Part shown: positions 33,888 through 47,600 of the stretch, one piece after another
How positions within the stretch are numbered: the stretch's first letter is position 1
Layout: every line of letters begins with the position of its first letter
NCBI GenBank assembly: GCA_017506865.1
Contig: JAFCMP010000521.1
Location: 310,001-374,000 of the forward strand
Source of the DNA: Tribonema minus
Taxonomy: Eukaryota; Sar; Xanthophyceae; Tribonematales; Tribonemataceae
Direction: 5' to 3'
Length of the DNA: 64,000 nt
Made by a program: the position numbers and the translations under genes
Notes under the pieces: model-generated
Seen by the model: only the letters and a program-made list of their open reading frames with translations
Databases searched by the model: none
What the model was told of the DNA's origin: nothing

Positions 33888-35063
33888 GCCGCTATGGTGG
33901 CCGATGACTGCTGCGCTAAGTCGAGACACTACACAGCTTTTGCTCAGTGTGATGGTATCACGTTCTTATCATGTGTAGCGCTCGAGCTGGTTGCTCCACA
34001 TCAAAGATGTGCCTCCATTTCAGAACACACTGAGTTTTCACGCTCCTGTCGCCTCCTTCACGCCCAGCCGCTGGCGCACTTCACCTCTCACCACAGGGTC
34101 ACAGGTGTAGGCACAGCGCTAGGTGCTGTGTACTCGCAGGTTCAGTGAGTCGGGGACGATGCCTGTCATGGGTACGTCTGCGATTACGTTCTCTCGGTGT
34201 ATTTCGGACGGAAGTTCTCAGACGTCAAAAGCAATCGGTATCGGTGCAGGATGAGCAGGACGAGCGCCACTTCGTTTCCAGAGCGTTGTATGTCACACGC
34301 AGGGGGCAACGCCCGCGCACACACGCACACACCAACTGTAAAAATTCGTCACGATGATGCTCAAACGCGGTGAAATAAAACTTCAACTTTTGCACGCCTC
34401 AACATTCTTCAACTTTGAAAATGCACTGGCACCAAACACCCAGTGCATGGTGTGCCGACTCCTTTCCTGGAGAATCAGCCAAGGGCACGCCTTTGGCGGT
34501 GAAAGTCGTGTACACGTGCGACTTTCTAAACCAATCAGCAGAGCACTGTCACATGAGAAGTGCGGCAACCGAACGGTTTTCAGCAGCACTGGACACCACA
34601 GTTTGGGAACCGCTGACGCGTCAGCGCCAGAGTGTACAATGTAGCGATGCTTGCTCGTGCTCGGTGCAGGGCCCTTCTGTGATCACTAACTGTGATGTTC
34701 ATGCTGCTCATTACCTGACGACGACGACACACAACGAGCCCCCCCCCCCCAGCCTGAGTGCAGCTCCGCACTGAGGGCAGCGCAGTTACTTCTGCCTTGC
34801 CTACTTGCATGCACGCGCCTGGTGCGCACCACGATCACCACACGTCACATCAACCTAGACACAAATACTGACAGTCTAGCACACATCACTACAAAGCGCG
34901 ATCCGCGTGTTGTCAACAGAAACGCAGTGCGCGCATCGCAGTACCTGTGTGTCGTGTGACATACAGGTACCGGCACAACGTGCACTGCGCTTGCGTTGGG
35001 AACACCGGGGCGCACACCAACATCAAGACAGTCGCCTGCTTCCTCCACGCCACCAGGCTCTGA
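33888..35063. other. Intergenic stretch between kinase and myosin-like genes
   Basis: It holds the kinase 5' flank and the myosin-like 3' flank. Open frames on both strands are short and without domains, and no gene is called. Confidence 0.4.
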
Positions 35064-35408
35064 TCACTCTACGCGCCGCGACTTGATCGCCGCCAGCATG
35101 CCGTTTAGCGGCGGCGGCGGCGGCGGCAGCGGCGGCGACAGTGGCGCAGCGGCAGAACCGCCGCCTGCGCCCTCTCGCATGCCCTCCGTGCTGCTGCGCG
35201 GCAGCACGGGGCTGCGGCTGCGAGACGACGCCGCTGCGCGCAGCTGCGGCATCTGCGGCGGCAGCGGCGCCGCTCGTCCCCCGCTTGCGCTGCTGCTACC
35301 GCCCTCCGCCCCGTTCACCGCCAGCGCCGCAGGAGTGCTGCCGTCGTTGAATGAGTTGCGCGCGCGGATCGCCGCCAGCAGCTGCCCCGCATTCCCTGCC
35401 GGCGCCGC

Positions 35409-35441
<33 letters not shown>

Positions 35442-35818
35442 CGCCGCGCCGGCCCGCCCCCCCACCTCACCCCCCGCGCTGCGCGCCCGGATCGCGTCCA
35501 TGAGCCCCGGGCCCGCCGGCGCCGCTGCCGCTGCCGGCGCCGCCGCCGCCGCCGCCGCCGCATTGCGTGCCTTGATGGCGTCCATGAGTCCTGCCGGCGC
35601 GCCCGCTTTCGCCCCCGCAACGTCACCGCTGCGCAGCGCTCTGGTCGCCGCATCCGCGGGACCTGCTGGCGATGACACACTGCCTGCCGCGGCGGCCTTG
35701 GCGGCGCTGCGCAGTTTGATGGCGTCCATGAGGCCCGCCGCCGCGGCGCCGCCGCCAGGCAGGCCGCTGCTGCGCTGGGCAGATGGGGGCGGCGACAGCG
35801 CTCCGCGCGGGGCTTCGC
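35064..35818 (-). other. C-terminal exon with five WH2-like repeats
   Basis: Five short motifs, GLMDAIKLRSA, GLMDAIKARNA, GLMDAIRARSA, LLAAIRARNSF and MLAAIKSRRVE, are spaced by Ala/Gly/Pro/Ser-rich linkers, and PPPPPPLNG precedes the last. The L-x-x-I-[KR] core matches the amphipathic helix of actin-binding WH2 motifs, but the usual LKKV-like part is weak. The protein ends directly after the fifth motif. Confidence 0.55.
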
Positions 35819-38800
35819 CTGCAGCGGACGTCACGGTCACGACACGTTGAGGGGGGTGTCTTGTCAAGGGTTTCTGTTGGATGAAAAAAGAATCAATAAG
35901 ATCGTTGAGCTCTAGGTGACAAGGGATGGTTAGCCGCAAGTGCCTTCCACCAATAATCGTGGTCGCCGCTGCTGCAGTCATTGGCCACGAGTCAAACAGT
36001 GCCACCATAACCACAGTAGGCAAAAAGACTTCTGTGTGCAAGCTTTTTAGCGTTCGAGGCATGGGTGTTCAGTATGGACAGGTCTCACGTGTTTGGTAGG
36101 CCAGCTCCAGCCGGCAGCCCAACACAGAGGTTCAGCAGCTAGTGACAGCGCTCTTGAATGCGCGTAGTGCAGAAGGTGATGAGCGGGTTTTGAACCGTTT
36201 TGATGGTGAGAGTCATGCAAACGCAGTGGTCCACTATGATGCTCTCATCGAGATGCACTGCTGCAGGGCCCCCCCCCACCCCCACCCCCCCACACACACA
36301 CTCCTTCGCTGGTTGGTCTGGGTTCCTCAACTGCAATGAGTTCTCACACACAATGAATCAATCACTAGCAACACCGTGGACCAGCAAGCCAGAACCCCGC
36401 ATGATCTGTAGGGCCGCCGCCGCCCACTGCGCACTCACCGTTGCTGCCGCCGCCCAAGGACGGCGGCGCCTGCAGCAGCGGCGCCGGCGGCGGCGGGTGC
36501 GTGGGCGGCGACAGCCTGCGCGCCCGCTCGCGCTGCTTCTCCTTGGCAACCGTCGCAGCGAGTGTCGCCAGCCACTCGCGCGCCAGCGCCTCGCTCGGCA
36601 GCGCCAGCAGCACCTCCGGCGCGCTGCTGCCGCTGCTGCTGCTGCTGCCGGCGACGGCGTCGCCGCTGCCGCCGCCGCGCACGCGCACGCCGAAGCGCGG
36701 CGGGCAGCGCGGGTCTTGTGGCGCCGCCGCCGCCACGACGGAGGCATCCTGTTGAGCGTGGTGGCGGGGTCAGGTACAGCCACGGCTCAGGTGAAGTGGA
36801 GGACGAAGTTGAGTTTTGTGGTGATCGGCGTAGAAATCCGAGCAGCGATACAAGAGTGGAAAGGCGAGGAGGCGCGCACGTGCGAGCGCTGCACCGCGTT
36901 CAAGAGCAGCCTCGCATGGACCGAGCCTCAGCAACGGCTGCAGCACGTGCAACGGAGCTTTGTCACCTGCTTCACTGAGCGCGCGTTTGATGTCGTGTAT
37001 CGCTGCGTGGTTCAGCATGTTCTCGTACCACCTGGGTCTGCATACAGATTTATATAAACGCACACGTGTGGCGAGCGACACGGGTACGCATGTACGCACG
37101 GCAAGTTGCATCTGTCATACAAACGCATTGTTGCTGTTAATATCTTTACAACACGAGTGGGTCGTTGCGTAGTGTTACGGGCCGCTACCTGGTTTCAAAC
37201 GTATTCAAGCATCGCCTGGATCAGCATACATAAAGGCACATTGTTGTCATTATGTGTTGCTACCTGGCTAAGATGCATTCTAGCATCACCTGACTGAGCT
37301 TAATTGTAGGCACATCGATGTCGTTATGTGTCGTTACCTGATTCAACACGTATTCTAGCGTGTTGTTGTCGGGCGGCCCCGATGGGCCCCCCTGCTGCTC
37401 CTCCATGCGCCCCTCCATCTCGCTGCGGTACAGCAGAAGCCTGCGCGGCAGGGGAGGGACAGAGCAGCATATTACACCGATGGGTTTGGGAGTTGAGGAT
37501 GCAGTGACACGAGGGGCGCAGTGAGTGCCGATGGTGCAAGCAGGCAAGGCACTCAGAGCTCAAGGACTGTGCTTCAGGTGTTTGTCTCAGCTCCTGCCCT
37601 AGCAGCGCGCACAAGTGCCACACATGCCAGACGACCAAGTTCACATGTCGAGAGGCTCAGCGCTTTGATATTGAAGATGCAAGAGCGCGGCGTAGCTGCT
37701 GCTGGCACTACAGTGTTGAGCGCTGCTGCTGCGCCACCAGCAACAGCGTGCTGCCCCCCCTCCCTGCCCCCTTGCCGGTGAACCTGCGCCCACCAGCAGC
37801 GGCGATGAGACGACGCATGCCGCCTCCTCCTCCGCTCGCAGCGCCGCTCCTCTGCCGCCAGCGACCGCGTGCCCGACACCACTATGCTGCCACTTACTGG
37901 TCGCAATAGCAGGCACTCATTGCGTGCTGTCAATTCGGTCATGCAGGGTCATGACTGGCTACAGTTATGCAGTGCAGGGTCACAGCAGCGGCAATGAGAC
38001 GACGCACGCCGCCGCCCCCTCCCCTCGCAGCGCCACTCCTCTGCCGCCAACCACCACATGTGGAGCTCCTGTCTACCAGCACTACGCTGCCACCAAATAC
38101 TTCCGCAGCGAGCCTCCGTGCGCGCACCTGATGCCGTACACTGCCGCGTAGACCTCGCCTCGCAGCGCCGCTCCTGCCACCAACCACCACATATGTATGG
38201 AGGTCCTGCCATATGTGTTGTCGCAAGCGGTTATACATGGAGGCCCCTGCACGCACCTGATGCCGTACACCGCCGCGTACACCTTGACGGGCTGCCGCCC
38301 CGCCTCGAGCACTGCCTCCACGACGCCGCTGATCTTGGGCTTGGCGGCGGCGGCGGCGGCGGCGGCGGCGGTCGGCGACGGGGCCGCATTGGCCAGCAGC
38401 GACGACGCGAGGCCCGCGGGCGGCTTCTCGGTGGGGTCAAAGGCGGTGCTGCGCGCGAGCGCCTTGCGGATCAGGGGGGCGTCTGGGTCGTAGGCCTGCG
38501 AGTGAACGGAGATATTTAGAATTAGGATTGGGGGTGAGCCTTGTATCAGGGTTGGGGTCAGGGGTGGGGTCGAAGGTTAGGGTTAGGGTTTGGGGTAGGT
38601 TCAGGGTTAGGGTTGAGGTCAAAGGCGGTGCTGCGCGCGAGCGCCTTGCGGATCAGGGAGGCGTCCGGGTCGTAGGCCTGCGCGGAAGGAGTACGGTTAG
38701 GGTTAGGGTTAGGGTCTAGGCTGGGGTTAGGATCAGGGTTGCGATTAGGGTTGGGGTCAGGTGCTGCGCATGAGCGAACTGCGGACCAAGGGCGCATCCG

Positions 38801-41800
38801 CGTTGCACGCCTGCGTGTGCAGAAGAAGGCGCCGCCCGTGAGCGCACGACCGGTACACCGGTATAGGGGGCAGCAGGGGTGGCGCTTTCACTGACGTGAG
38901 GACACGGTGCACTGTTGTAGCCGTGGCACCTGGGCAGGGCATGCATGTGCGATCCCAGCACACGATAAGCTTCTGGAGGGTCAGGTCTCCCATACTGGTG
39001 TTCTGGCATGCTGATATGGTTCAAGTGAGGTGCGTGTGGAATGTACTTCAAGTACTGTTTGATACTTGTTGCTCAGGGCGCAAAACAAAAACAATATATG
39101 TACTTCTATTTTGAGTTGATACGTAGGGGTCAGACCCACCTGCCCGTCCTCGCAGCCCTTCCACGCGGGGTTGCGGCGCTCGTTGCGCGAGAGCATCCCC
39201 GACGCCTCCTTGGTGGTCAGCTCCTGCGCGGCGCGGAGCACGGCGGGGGCGGTGTCAGCTCCGGCGACGTTTTGCGCAGCGCATCGGCGATCAGCGCACG
39301 TGTACAGCAACTGTAACAATGTCGCCCCCTGCGGGGGGCGCGCTCCATGTGCAGACATGCATAGACAGGGCCGCTGCCTTTGTGCCTCGCAAGATGCTCA
39401 GAGTCATGGACCGCGCCGGCGGTTGCCGTCACTGCAATCACTGGCAGAGAAACGTGAGCAAGCGGGTCTCCAGCACTCGAGGACGCGTGCAGCGGCAGGA
39501 AAAAGCCGGCTTTGTCTTTCACAATCATGGCAGTGCTGCGCGCACTCAACAGGCGCGCATTGCAGCACGCTGCGCAGTCGCCGTATCCGCTGCATGCCGC
39601 GCTGCCGGCATCGCGCTTCAAAAGGCGCATGACTCAATCCGACCATGTGCGGGTGTGGCCTTCCTCGCACAGGGCCGCTGCCTTTGTGCCTCGCAAGATG
39701 CTCAGAGTCATGGACCGCGCCGGCGGTTGCCGTCACTGCAATCACTGGCAGAGAAACGTGAGCAAGCGGGTCTCCAGCACTCGAGGACGCGTGCAGCGGC
39801 AGGAAAAAGCCGGCTTTGTCTTTCACAATCATGGCAGTGCTGCGCGCACTCAACAGGCGCGCATTGCAGCACGCTGCGCAGTCGCTGTATCCGCTGCATG
39901 CCGCGCTGCCGGCATCGCGCTTCAAAAGGCGCATGAATCAATCCGACCATGTGCGGGTGTGGCCTTCCTCGCACACGAATTCATCCATCGGCGTGCGCAG
40001 CGCGACCCCCTCGCGCGTGGATTCATGCATCATCATCGTGACAGCAGCGGCGCACCTGGAGCTTCTGGCAGAAGAAGAGGCGCCACTGCGCCTTCTTGGC
40101 GTCCGAGTCGAGGTCGAACTCCTGCGGCATGGCCGCCCACACGGCACGCATCTCCACCACATCTAGCCCCTGATTGGAGTACGTGGTCTGCAGGTCGGCG
40201 ATGTGGACCTGCGGCAAGGGTGAGGGCGCGGGCGACGTGCATTCATTTGAATAATATTCATTCATTTATTCGTTCATTCATTCATTCATCCAGTTGCCCG
40301 CACGGGGCGCATCTCCACCACGTCCAGCCCTGGTTGGAGTACCGGGTCTACAGGTCGGCGATGTGGACCTGCGGCGAGTGCGCGCGCGCGGGCGATGCGT
40401 GTTCATTCATGAATCCATTCACGTGTGCATTCATGAATGCGTTGAAGAGGAGCGGTGGTCGGTCTGCGATACACTGGTCTCAACCGCTGCTTGAGACGCC
40501 CCCGTGCGGGCAACGTGATGCGTTGAACCATGCCAGCATAAGACATGAAAAGAATCATCAGAACATACGCTTGATGGTGTTGGATGTGGTATGAACTGCA
40601 CCCGACCCTGACCACTACCGGTCCCAGCAGGGCAGCTAGACCAGTCAAACGACGAGTCAAACACGGTCGCATGTACCTGACATAAGCGCTTCTGCATTTA
40701 TACTTGTGTATACAAAGCATTGACTTGTCATCCTTCATTGTGAGATGCAAGCATGTGTAAGGAATCATACCCCGGGGCCAGTGCAATCTGGGCGGACTCC
40801 CGAGTGTGAAGTGCTGCACGTACTTCCGCTCGAGGGGCGGATCCTTTGTGAAACATGCCAGACATTCAGCTCTCGCACGCGTGCACTGCGTGCTTGCGGC
40901 TTTGAGTACCCACAGCCGACCATTGACCGGCCCTGCAACACAGGGTTAGGGCTGGGGTTGGACCTTGTGCACTCCTGCGATGAACACATGCAGCCCGCTA
41001 TCAGCAGACGGATGCGTGGCGGGCGTACCTTCTTGATGTCGTCGGGGTGCCAGCGCACCCAGTGCAGCACCTTGACCTTCCAGATGCGCTTCGCGGCCAC
41101 CGCGGGCACGCCCTCGGCCGCCATCTGCAGCACGGCAAACAACGCCGCAGTGTGTCAGCACGTGACTCTTGAAGTACGCAGCCAAGTTCACGTGCAAGCC
41201 TGCTGCGTGCTGGAGGCTCACGACAGAGAGGCGCACCGCCGGCGCTGCTGCGGCGGGTCTCGGCGCTGCTGGCGCTGCGGCGGCGAGTGCGCGCAGCGGG
41301 CGCAGTGCCGTGCTGGCTGCGCGGCGCTGGCTGGCGCGCGGGGGCAGCGAAGCGACAAGCGACGTACCTCCAGAGCACTGGCGCTTTCTTGCCCATGAGC
41401 GTCTCCCGCCTGTACACAATGAGGACATGGACAGTACACACACCGGTACGCATGTACTGCGGGGTAGGTACGCACCTTGTACTTGGCCAGTGTCACGCTC
41501 GACGCGCGCGCTCTATGCAAGTGATGTTGAACTGCACGAGCCTCGGCAAAACGCCTATGCCACGCCGCTCGGGCTCGGCAAGCGTTGTGTGCGTCATGCA
41601 GTCTCGGTGTGTTGTCCTTACCCTTTGCATGCAGATGCTACTGCGCCTGTTGCGCGCAACGATGGCATTGACACTGCTAGTAAATGTCCTGATTCCCCCC
41701 CCCCCCCCCCCGCGTTCCCTCCCCTTCCATCGGCTCCAGCCACACACCTCTGCGCAGTGACTGATCCCAGTAAACGCATTGCGGCTCTGGACTCTCAACT

Positions 41801-44582
41801 TGCGACTCTTGACTCTCTGCCAACGCCAACGGCGCCGCTCATCCGCTGACCTTTGCGATGCTGGAGGCGCCAATGTCGGGCGGCACGAATTTGCGCATGA
41901 GCGCCAGCGCCTGCTGGTTGGCGGCCAGATTGTCCGCCTCCCACTGCTTGGCGCGCTCCTCCTGCTCCTTGGCGTAGTCGGGGTGCATGCGGATCGTCTT
42001 GTCCCAGCGGTCAATGTCCTGCACGGCGGTGTGACGAACGGAGGACGATTGGTGAGGGTTTGTACCTGCACCCTAACCCCTGACCCTGACCCTAGCTGAA
42101 ACGCTGACCCTAACCCTGACCGTACCCGACCCTGACCCTAACCCTAATTGTAGGGTGCAACCCTAACTCCAACCCTAACACTTACCCTAACGCTAGCCCG
42201 TGTTCAGGCGCGCGCCGCATCGTCTTGTCCCAGCGGTCTGTATCCTGTTCGTCATGTGATGTAGCGTGTTGCGAGCAAGACTCCTTGCGCGCAAGCTTTG
42301 TGTTGTGCGTGTGCTGCGCGCCTGCATGGCGACTACATGGCCATGTGCCGCCACGTGAACGTCTTATGTACGGCCGACAAGAGTCTCGCCGCAATGCGCA
42401 TAATGACCAAACGGTGATTTTGAAAATCCATCTCAAACCCTGGCTTATGACCAGGTGCACTTCAACTTGGAGTATGATTCAAGTAGAGGTCACTACTCAC
42501 CGCCGCCAGTCATAAGACCTCCCAATGATTGAACTGCCAACGCTGTTTTTTGTGGTGCTGTTCATCACAATGAGCTTGCAAAGAGTGCGGCGGCTGACAC
42601 CAGATGCGAGTTGGCTGAACACGCTACGCAGCATTGTTTGAGTGTTCTTGAGGGAAGTCAAAAGCTTCATCCGTGTATCTTGAATCATGTACTTCGAAGT
42701 ATATCATGAATCATGTCAAGCCTGAAAAGCACTGCAGCACACAAATGTACACTTCTACAGGCCCAGTCATCAGCTTGGTCGCAACTTTCACTGCATGTCG
42801 TGCAAAAGGGTTTGAGCTCCTTTGTGAGGGTTACCAACTGGGGCGAGCTGCATCATATCTCTCCACGACCAGCTTGGTATGGCTGCAAGAATAATAGTGT
42901 GACATAGCTGTGCAGCAGCTGTGTTGAGAGGGTTAGCGTTAGGGTTAAAGTGACGTTGGCAGCCTTGACGCTGCTGCGCTCGCATCTCAGAGGATGTTGC
43001 AAGCGCTAGAGCTGGGGGAACGGCTCAGTATGGCTGCAGAAAGGACGTTATGACATGGCTGCACCGCTGCTGTGTCGCAACGCTTCACCTTGGGGTCGGG
43101 TCAGCAGCATCCACTACGCTGGGCTCACATTCCAGAGAATATTACAAGTGTTATAGCTAGGGGGGAAGGGCGGTGATCTGAGGGTAGTGCGTGGGTCACA
43201 GCCAGGGTTTGAGGTAGGGCTGGGGGCGTCAACTTCTGCGCGCTGCCGTTCTCCGAGCGTATCGCAAGGGTAACGGCAAGGGGTATAGGGGCACAGGGGG
43301 GTAAGTTAGGGTGGGAGCGTCACCTTCTCGGCGCTCTCGTCGCCCGCCATTAGCTTGGTGACGGCCTGCTGCATGCGCTCCTTGGCGGTCTCGAGGCTGA
43401 CGAACTCGAGCGCGACCTGGCCCGTGGACGCCAGCTGCTTCTTCAGCAGCGCTATCTGGTTGTACAGGTTGGCGGTGGCGGAGTCGGGCTCCTCCTGCCG
43501 TCGCGAGAATTGGGATTAGGGGCGGGATCAGGTGGTGCGCCACTTTTAAGTTTGTATGGACAGAATAACCGCACATTGTCTGACAATGATGGCATCTTTT
43601 GCCATTGTGTGCGCCCAGGTGTTGTCAATGCAACGCATCTTGGCGCCTGTACGTGCGTTGCATCGAAACCCCCTGCACGCACAATTGCAAGGGTGAGGGT
43701 CATGGCTGGGGTTGGGTTCAGCTGCTGCTGACGTTGCAGAAGTGAGGTGCCGCAGGGCGCGGGGAAGGATAAACCGACTGCACACTGTCGAAGATAGTTG
43801 TAACTTTGCTCCCTGTTTCAACGAAGCCAAGCCAACTGCTGCCCTTCGTCGGCGAGCCATCCGAAGATTCCAGCGTGTTTGCAAACGTGACGTATGCACA
43901 GCGCGCAACTACGAGTTTCTTTGCGCCCTGCCTGAACTCCTTATAGTAGTGGTTCCGTTGCCATCATTCATCAGGATTCATTCATCATTGAATCATCATC
44001 AATCACAAGTTCATGCGTGAACTGACCTTGTCTTTGGGCGCCATGACCTGCCTGAACTCCTTGTAGTGGTCCTCGCAGAAGCGGATCGTCACGCCGTGCG
44101 TCGCAGGCCGGCCGCAGCTCTTGATGGCGCATTCGCGGTTGCCGCCGCCGCCTCCGATGCCGCGCCAGTGCTGCGCCTCCTGCTTCTTCTGTCGCGCGGC
44201 GCAGCGCAGCGCACACAAGGGGGTAAGGGGGGGGGAGCGCAGCGCGCTCTCAGCAGAGCATTCATCAGATGGCCTGCTTCGTTGTAAGCATCACCACGAC
44301 GCCTAATTTTCTTCAGCCATTATAAACATATTTCTTCAATGCGGGATGTGACAGATGCCACGTTAGTGCTGGCCCGGCATGCCCACCGATGACGCCGTAA
44401 CCAAAAAGCACAACAGCAACTGCACCGCCAAGACGAGCACTGCCGCGGCGGCCTCACCTTGCGCTTCGCGCGCGGCGGCCCCCCCGCCGCCGCCGCCAGC
44501 ACCCCCGCACCCGGCGCCACGCGCGGCGGCGGCGGCGCCAGCCGCAGCGACGACCCGGAGCGCGTCAGCGCTCTGCCGCCGC

Positions 44583-44613
<31 letters not shown>

Positions 44614-47600
44614 GCGGCGCGACGGCGACAGCGCGGAGCGCTTGCGCGTGAGCGACGAGCCACTGCCCTGTGATACAGAGCTGTCGCGGCGGGCAAGCGC
44701 TGCCGTGGGCGATGAGCACTGAGGGGCGTCCGTGTTGAAGTTGCACTCGGCGGCGGTGAGGGGGGGCGGCGAGCCTGCGCCGCCGTTCGCCGCCGCCGCT
44801 GCTGCTGTCGTCGGAGACGCCGGCGCAGTAGCGGCGCACGGCGAGAGCGCCGCCGCGGCGCTGCTGCTGCTTGCGGTTGCGGGCTGCGGCGTCAGGCACG
44901 CGCACAGACATTGGTTCAGAGTGGGAGTGGTGGTGTGACAGGGGCATGGTAGCCGAGACAGCGACGCTGTGCGCGGTGCTGTGGCCATGAGGGAAGGCAC
45001 AGAAAAGCGGCTCTACTTGGGCTGATCTGCTGCAGAATTGCTCAGCAGGGGCCGACGCGGAACGCAAGCAAGTACCGCGCGCAACGAGCGGTCCACGCTG
45101 CAAATGGCTTGCGGCTACCGCCATGTGCTACCGGCATGTGGCCTCGTCTGAAGAACTTGAAGCCTCAGCACGGCGTAGCGGCCGGTCCGCACGATGCGCA
45201 AACGGCGTGCGTACCTGTGCAATTCTGCGCCATTTTTACAATGGAAACGAATCAGAAGATCGTAGAGCTCTAAGTAGGTGACGACGTGTGGTTGGCCGTT
45301 AAATTGAATGCCTTCCACCATCATAGTACACTTTGTGAATGGTTGACATGTGACCCAGGATCAGCCAGCTGGGAAATGCAGTGCTTTAATCAGGCTCACC
45401 GCATAATCTGCGTCGTCGAGGTCATCGATGGGCTTGGGCGCGTGGCGGCGCATGACGCGACAGCTGTTGTGCACAAACGCGCTGCACAGCGAGCAGTAGC
45501 TGGAGGGGCACTGCGGGCACCAGATGGCCACGCGGCGCGCGCCCTCGCACTCCAGGCACGGCTCCTCGTCGTCGCCGCTGGTGTCTTCCTCGGAGCCTGC
45601 GCCGCAACACGCCGCCGTCATGGTAAATTGCGTCAGTGCTCGATGTGTGCACGGCGCCCTCTGATTGCGCCTGTGCAGGGGGCATGATGCTTGTGACCAC
45701 ACTGTCAAGTGTCAATTGCGCACTCCAGGCATGGTTCCTCGGCGTCGCCGCTGATGTCGTCCTCCGACCTGCACCGGAACGTGTTGCCGTCACGTCACAT
45801 CGTGTTCGTGCTCAATGTGTGGAAGGCGCCGGCCGATCAGAGCAGGTGGCGCCCCCATTCAAGCGGGTGTCCACGAGCCCCTGGAGTAGACGCACCCGCA
45901 CGTGCATACATTGCACCAGTCTCTTTCTGCAGTATCTATTCATCTACAAAATGAAATCTACAATACCTACATACCTGTGGCCATGCCCGCCGCCCCCATG
46001 CGGTCGGGGTCCATGAGGCGCTGAAACGGACGAACGAACGCACCCGCACGTGCATACATGCACCAGTCTTTTGCTGCAGTACCTATTCATTGATAAACGT
46101 GCAGAATGCAATATCTACGTACCTGTGGCCATGCCTGTTGCCCCCATGCGGTCAGGGTCCATGAGGCGCTGGAACGGGCGCACCGCCGTGCCGCCCTCGA
46201 GCCACTTCTCAAATGCTGCGAAGAGCTTGACGCGCTGCCAGCGGAAGATGCACGCCGTTACGGTGCTCGCCGCCGCCGTCGCGCGCAGCTCGCGCACCGT
46301 CTTCTTCATCTCCATGTCCGCCTGCTCATTCATGCAATTCAAGGTGTTCATGAATGAATCCACTGATGTGGTGCCGCGCAGGCAGTGTCTGTAATGGTGC
46401 TCGCCGCCGCCGTCGCGCGCAGCTCGCGCACGGTTTTCTTCATCTCCATGTCTGCCTGCTCATTCATTCAGTTCAAGGCATTCATGGATGAATGAATTGA
46501 ACAAGTGGTGCGGCACGAGATCTGTGACAGTGCTAGCTGCCGCCGTCGCGCGCAGCTCGCGCACCGTCTTCTTCATCTCCATGTCCGCCTGCTCATTCGT
46601 CCAATTCCAGGCATTCACGGGTGAATTCATGAATGCAGGAATTGAGTATGTGGTGCCGCACAGGAGCTGTGACGGTGCTCGCCGCCGCCGTCACGCGCAG
46701 CTTGCACACCTCTTCATCTCCATGTCCGCCTGCTCATTCAAGTCAAGGCATTCATGAATGAATAGATTCAACATATGCGATGCCGTGCAGTATCTGTGAC
46801 AGTGCTCGCCGCCGCCGTCGCGCGCAGCCCACGCACCGTCTTCTTCATCTCCATGTCCGCCTGCTCATTCATGCATGCCTTGCCCTGCTCATTCATTCAA
46901 CGCAAGGCACGCATGAATGAATGAGTGAGTAAATGATCCAAATAACTTGCGGTATCTGTGACAGTGCTCACCGCCGCCATTACGCGCGCAGCCCGCGCAC
47001 CATCGCCTTCATTACCATGTCCGCCTGCTCACTCATTTAATTCAAGGAATCTATGAATGAATTCACAGATGAATGATTTTGGTATGTTGCCACGCGGTAT
47101 CTGTGACAGTGCTCGCCGCCGCTGTCGCGCACTGTCTTCTTCATCTCCATGTCCGCCTGCTCAATCATTCAACTGAAGGCATTCATGAATGAATGAATTG
47201 AATATGTGTGATGCCGCACGGTATCTTTGACAATGCTCGCCGCAGCATCACGCGCAGCTCGCGCACCGTCTGCTTCATCTATGTCCGCCTGCTCATTCAG
47301 TGGATTCAAAGCTTGATCGAGTGAATGAATGAACGAACTTGTGACGCCTGCAACACTGTGCGCCGCCGCTGTCGCACGCAGGTCGCGCACCAGCTTCGTC
47401 AGTCTCCATGCCCGGTGCATGGGCACATTAAAACCACAAGTATGTACTGAGATAGGCATGAATGAGTATGTGGCAGTGCCTGAAGTCTGTCCAAGCGTGT
47501 GCCACATCTCACGTGGCGGCCTTTTTCATCTCCATGCCCGGCTGTCTTATCCCTGACTGAATGATCGGATATGTGGTGGTATTTGTGATGATGCACGCCA

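Larger units (their letters stand above)
36439..38495 (-). other. PH-like domain split over three exons
   Basis: SGVVEAVLEAGRQPVKVYAA with VYGIRLLLYRSEMEG forms the first strands across the 38257 and 37440 junction. TLEYVLNQ joins DASVVAAAAPQ, then RFGVRVRG and VLLALPSEALAREWLATLAA gives the last strands and the C-terminal helix with the expected Trp. The order fits a pleckstrin homology domain, which commonly binds phosphoinositides. A long Ser/Gly loop lies between the last two strands. Confidence 0.6.

Noticed and set aside
36770-37111. Minus-strand frame reading WYENMLNHAAIHDIKRALSE as a possible myosin exon
   Set aside because: Its phase does not join the flanking exons, whereas joining 37338 directly to 36748 is in phase and completes the PH-like fold.
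46390-47535. Regularly spaced repeats resembling a CRISPR array
   Set aside because: The repeats are copies of the adjacent exon edge with variable divergence in a eukaryotic intron, and no cas gene is present.
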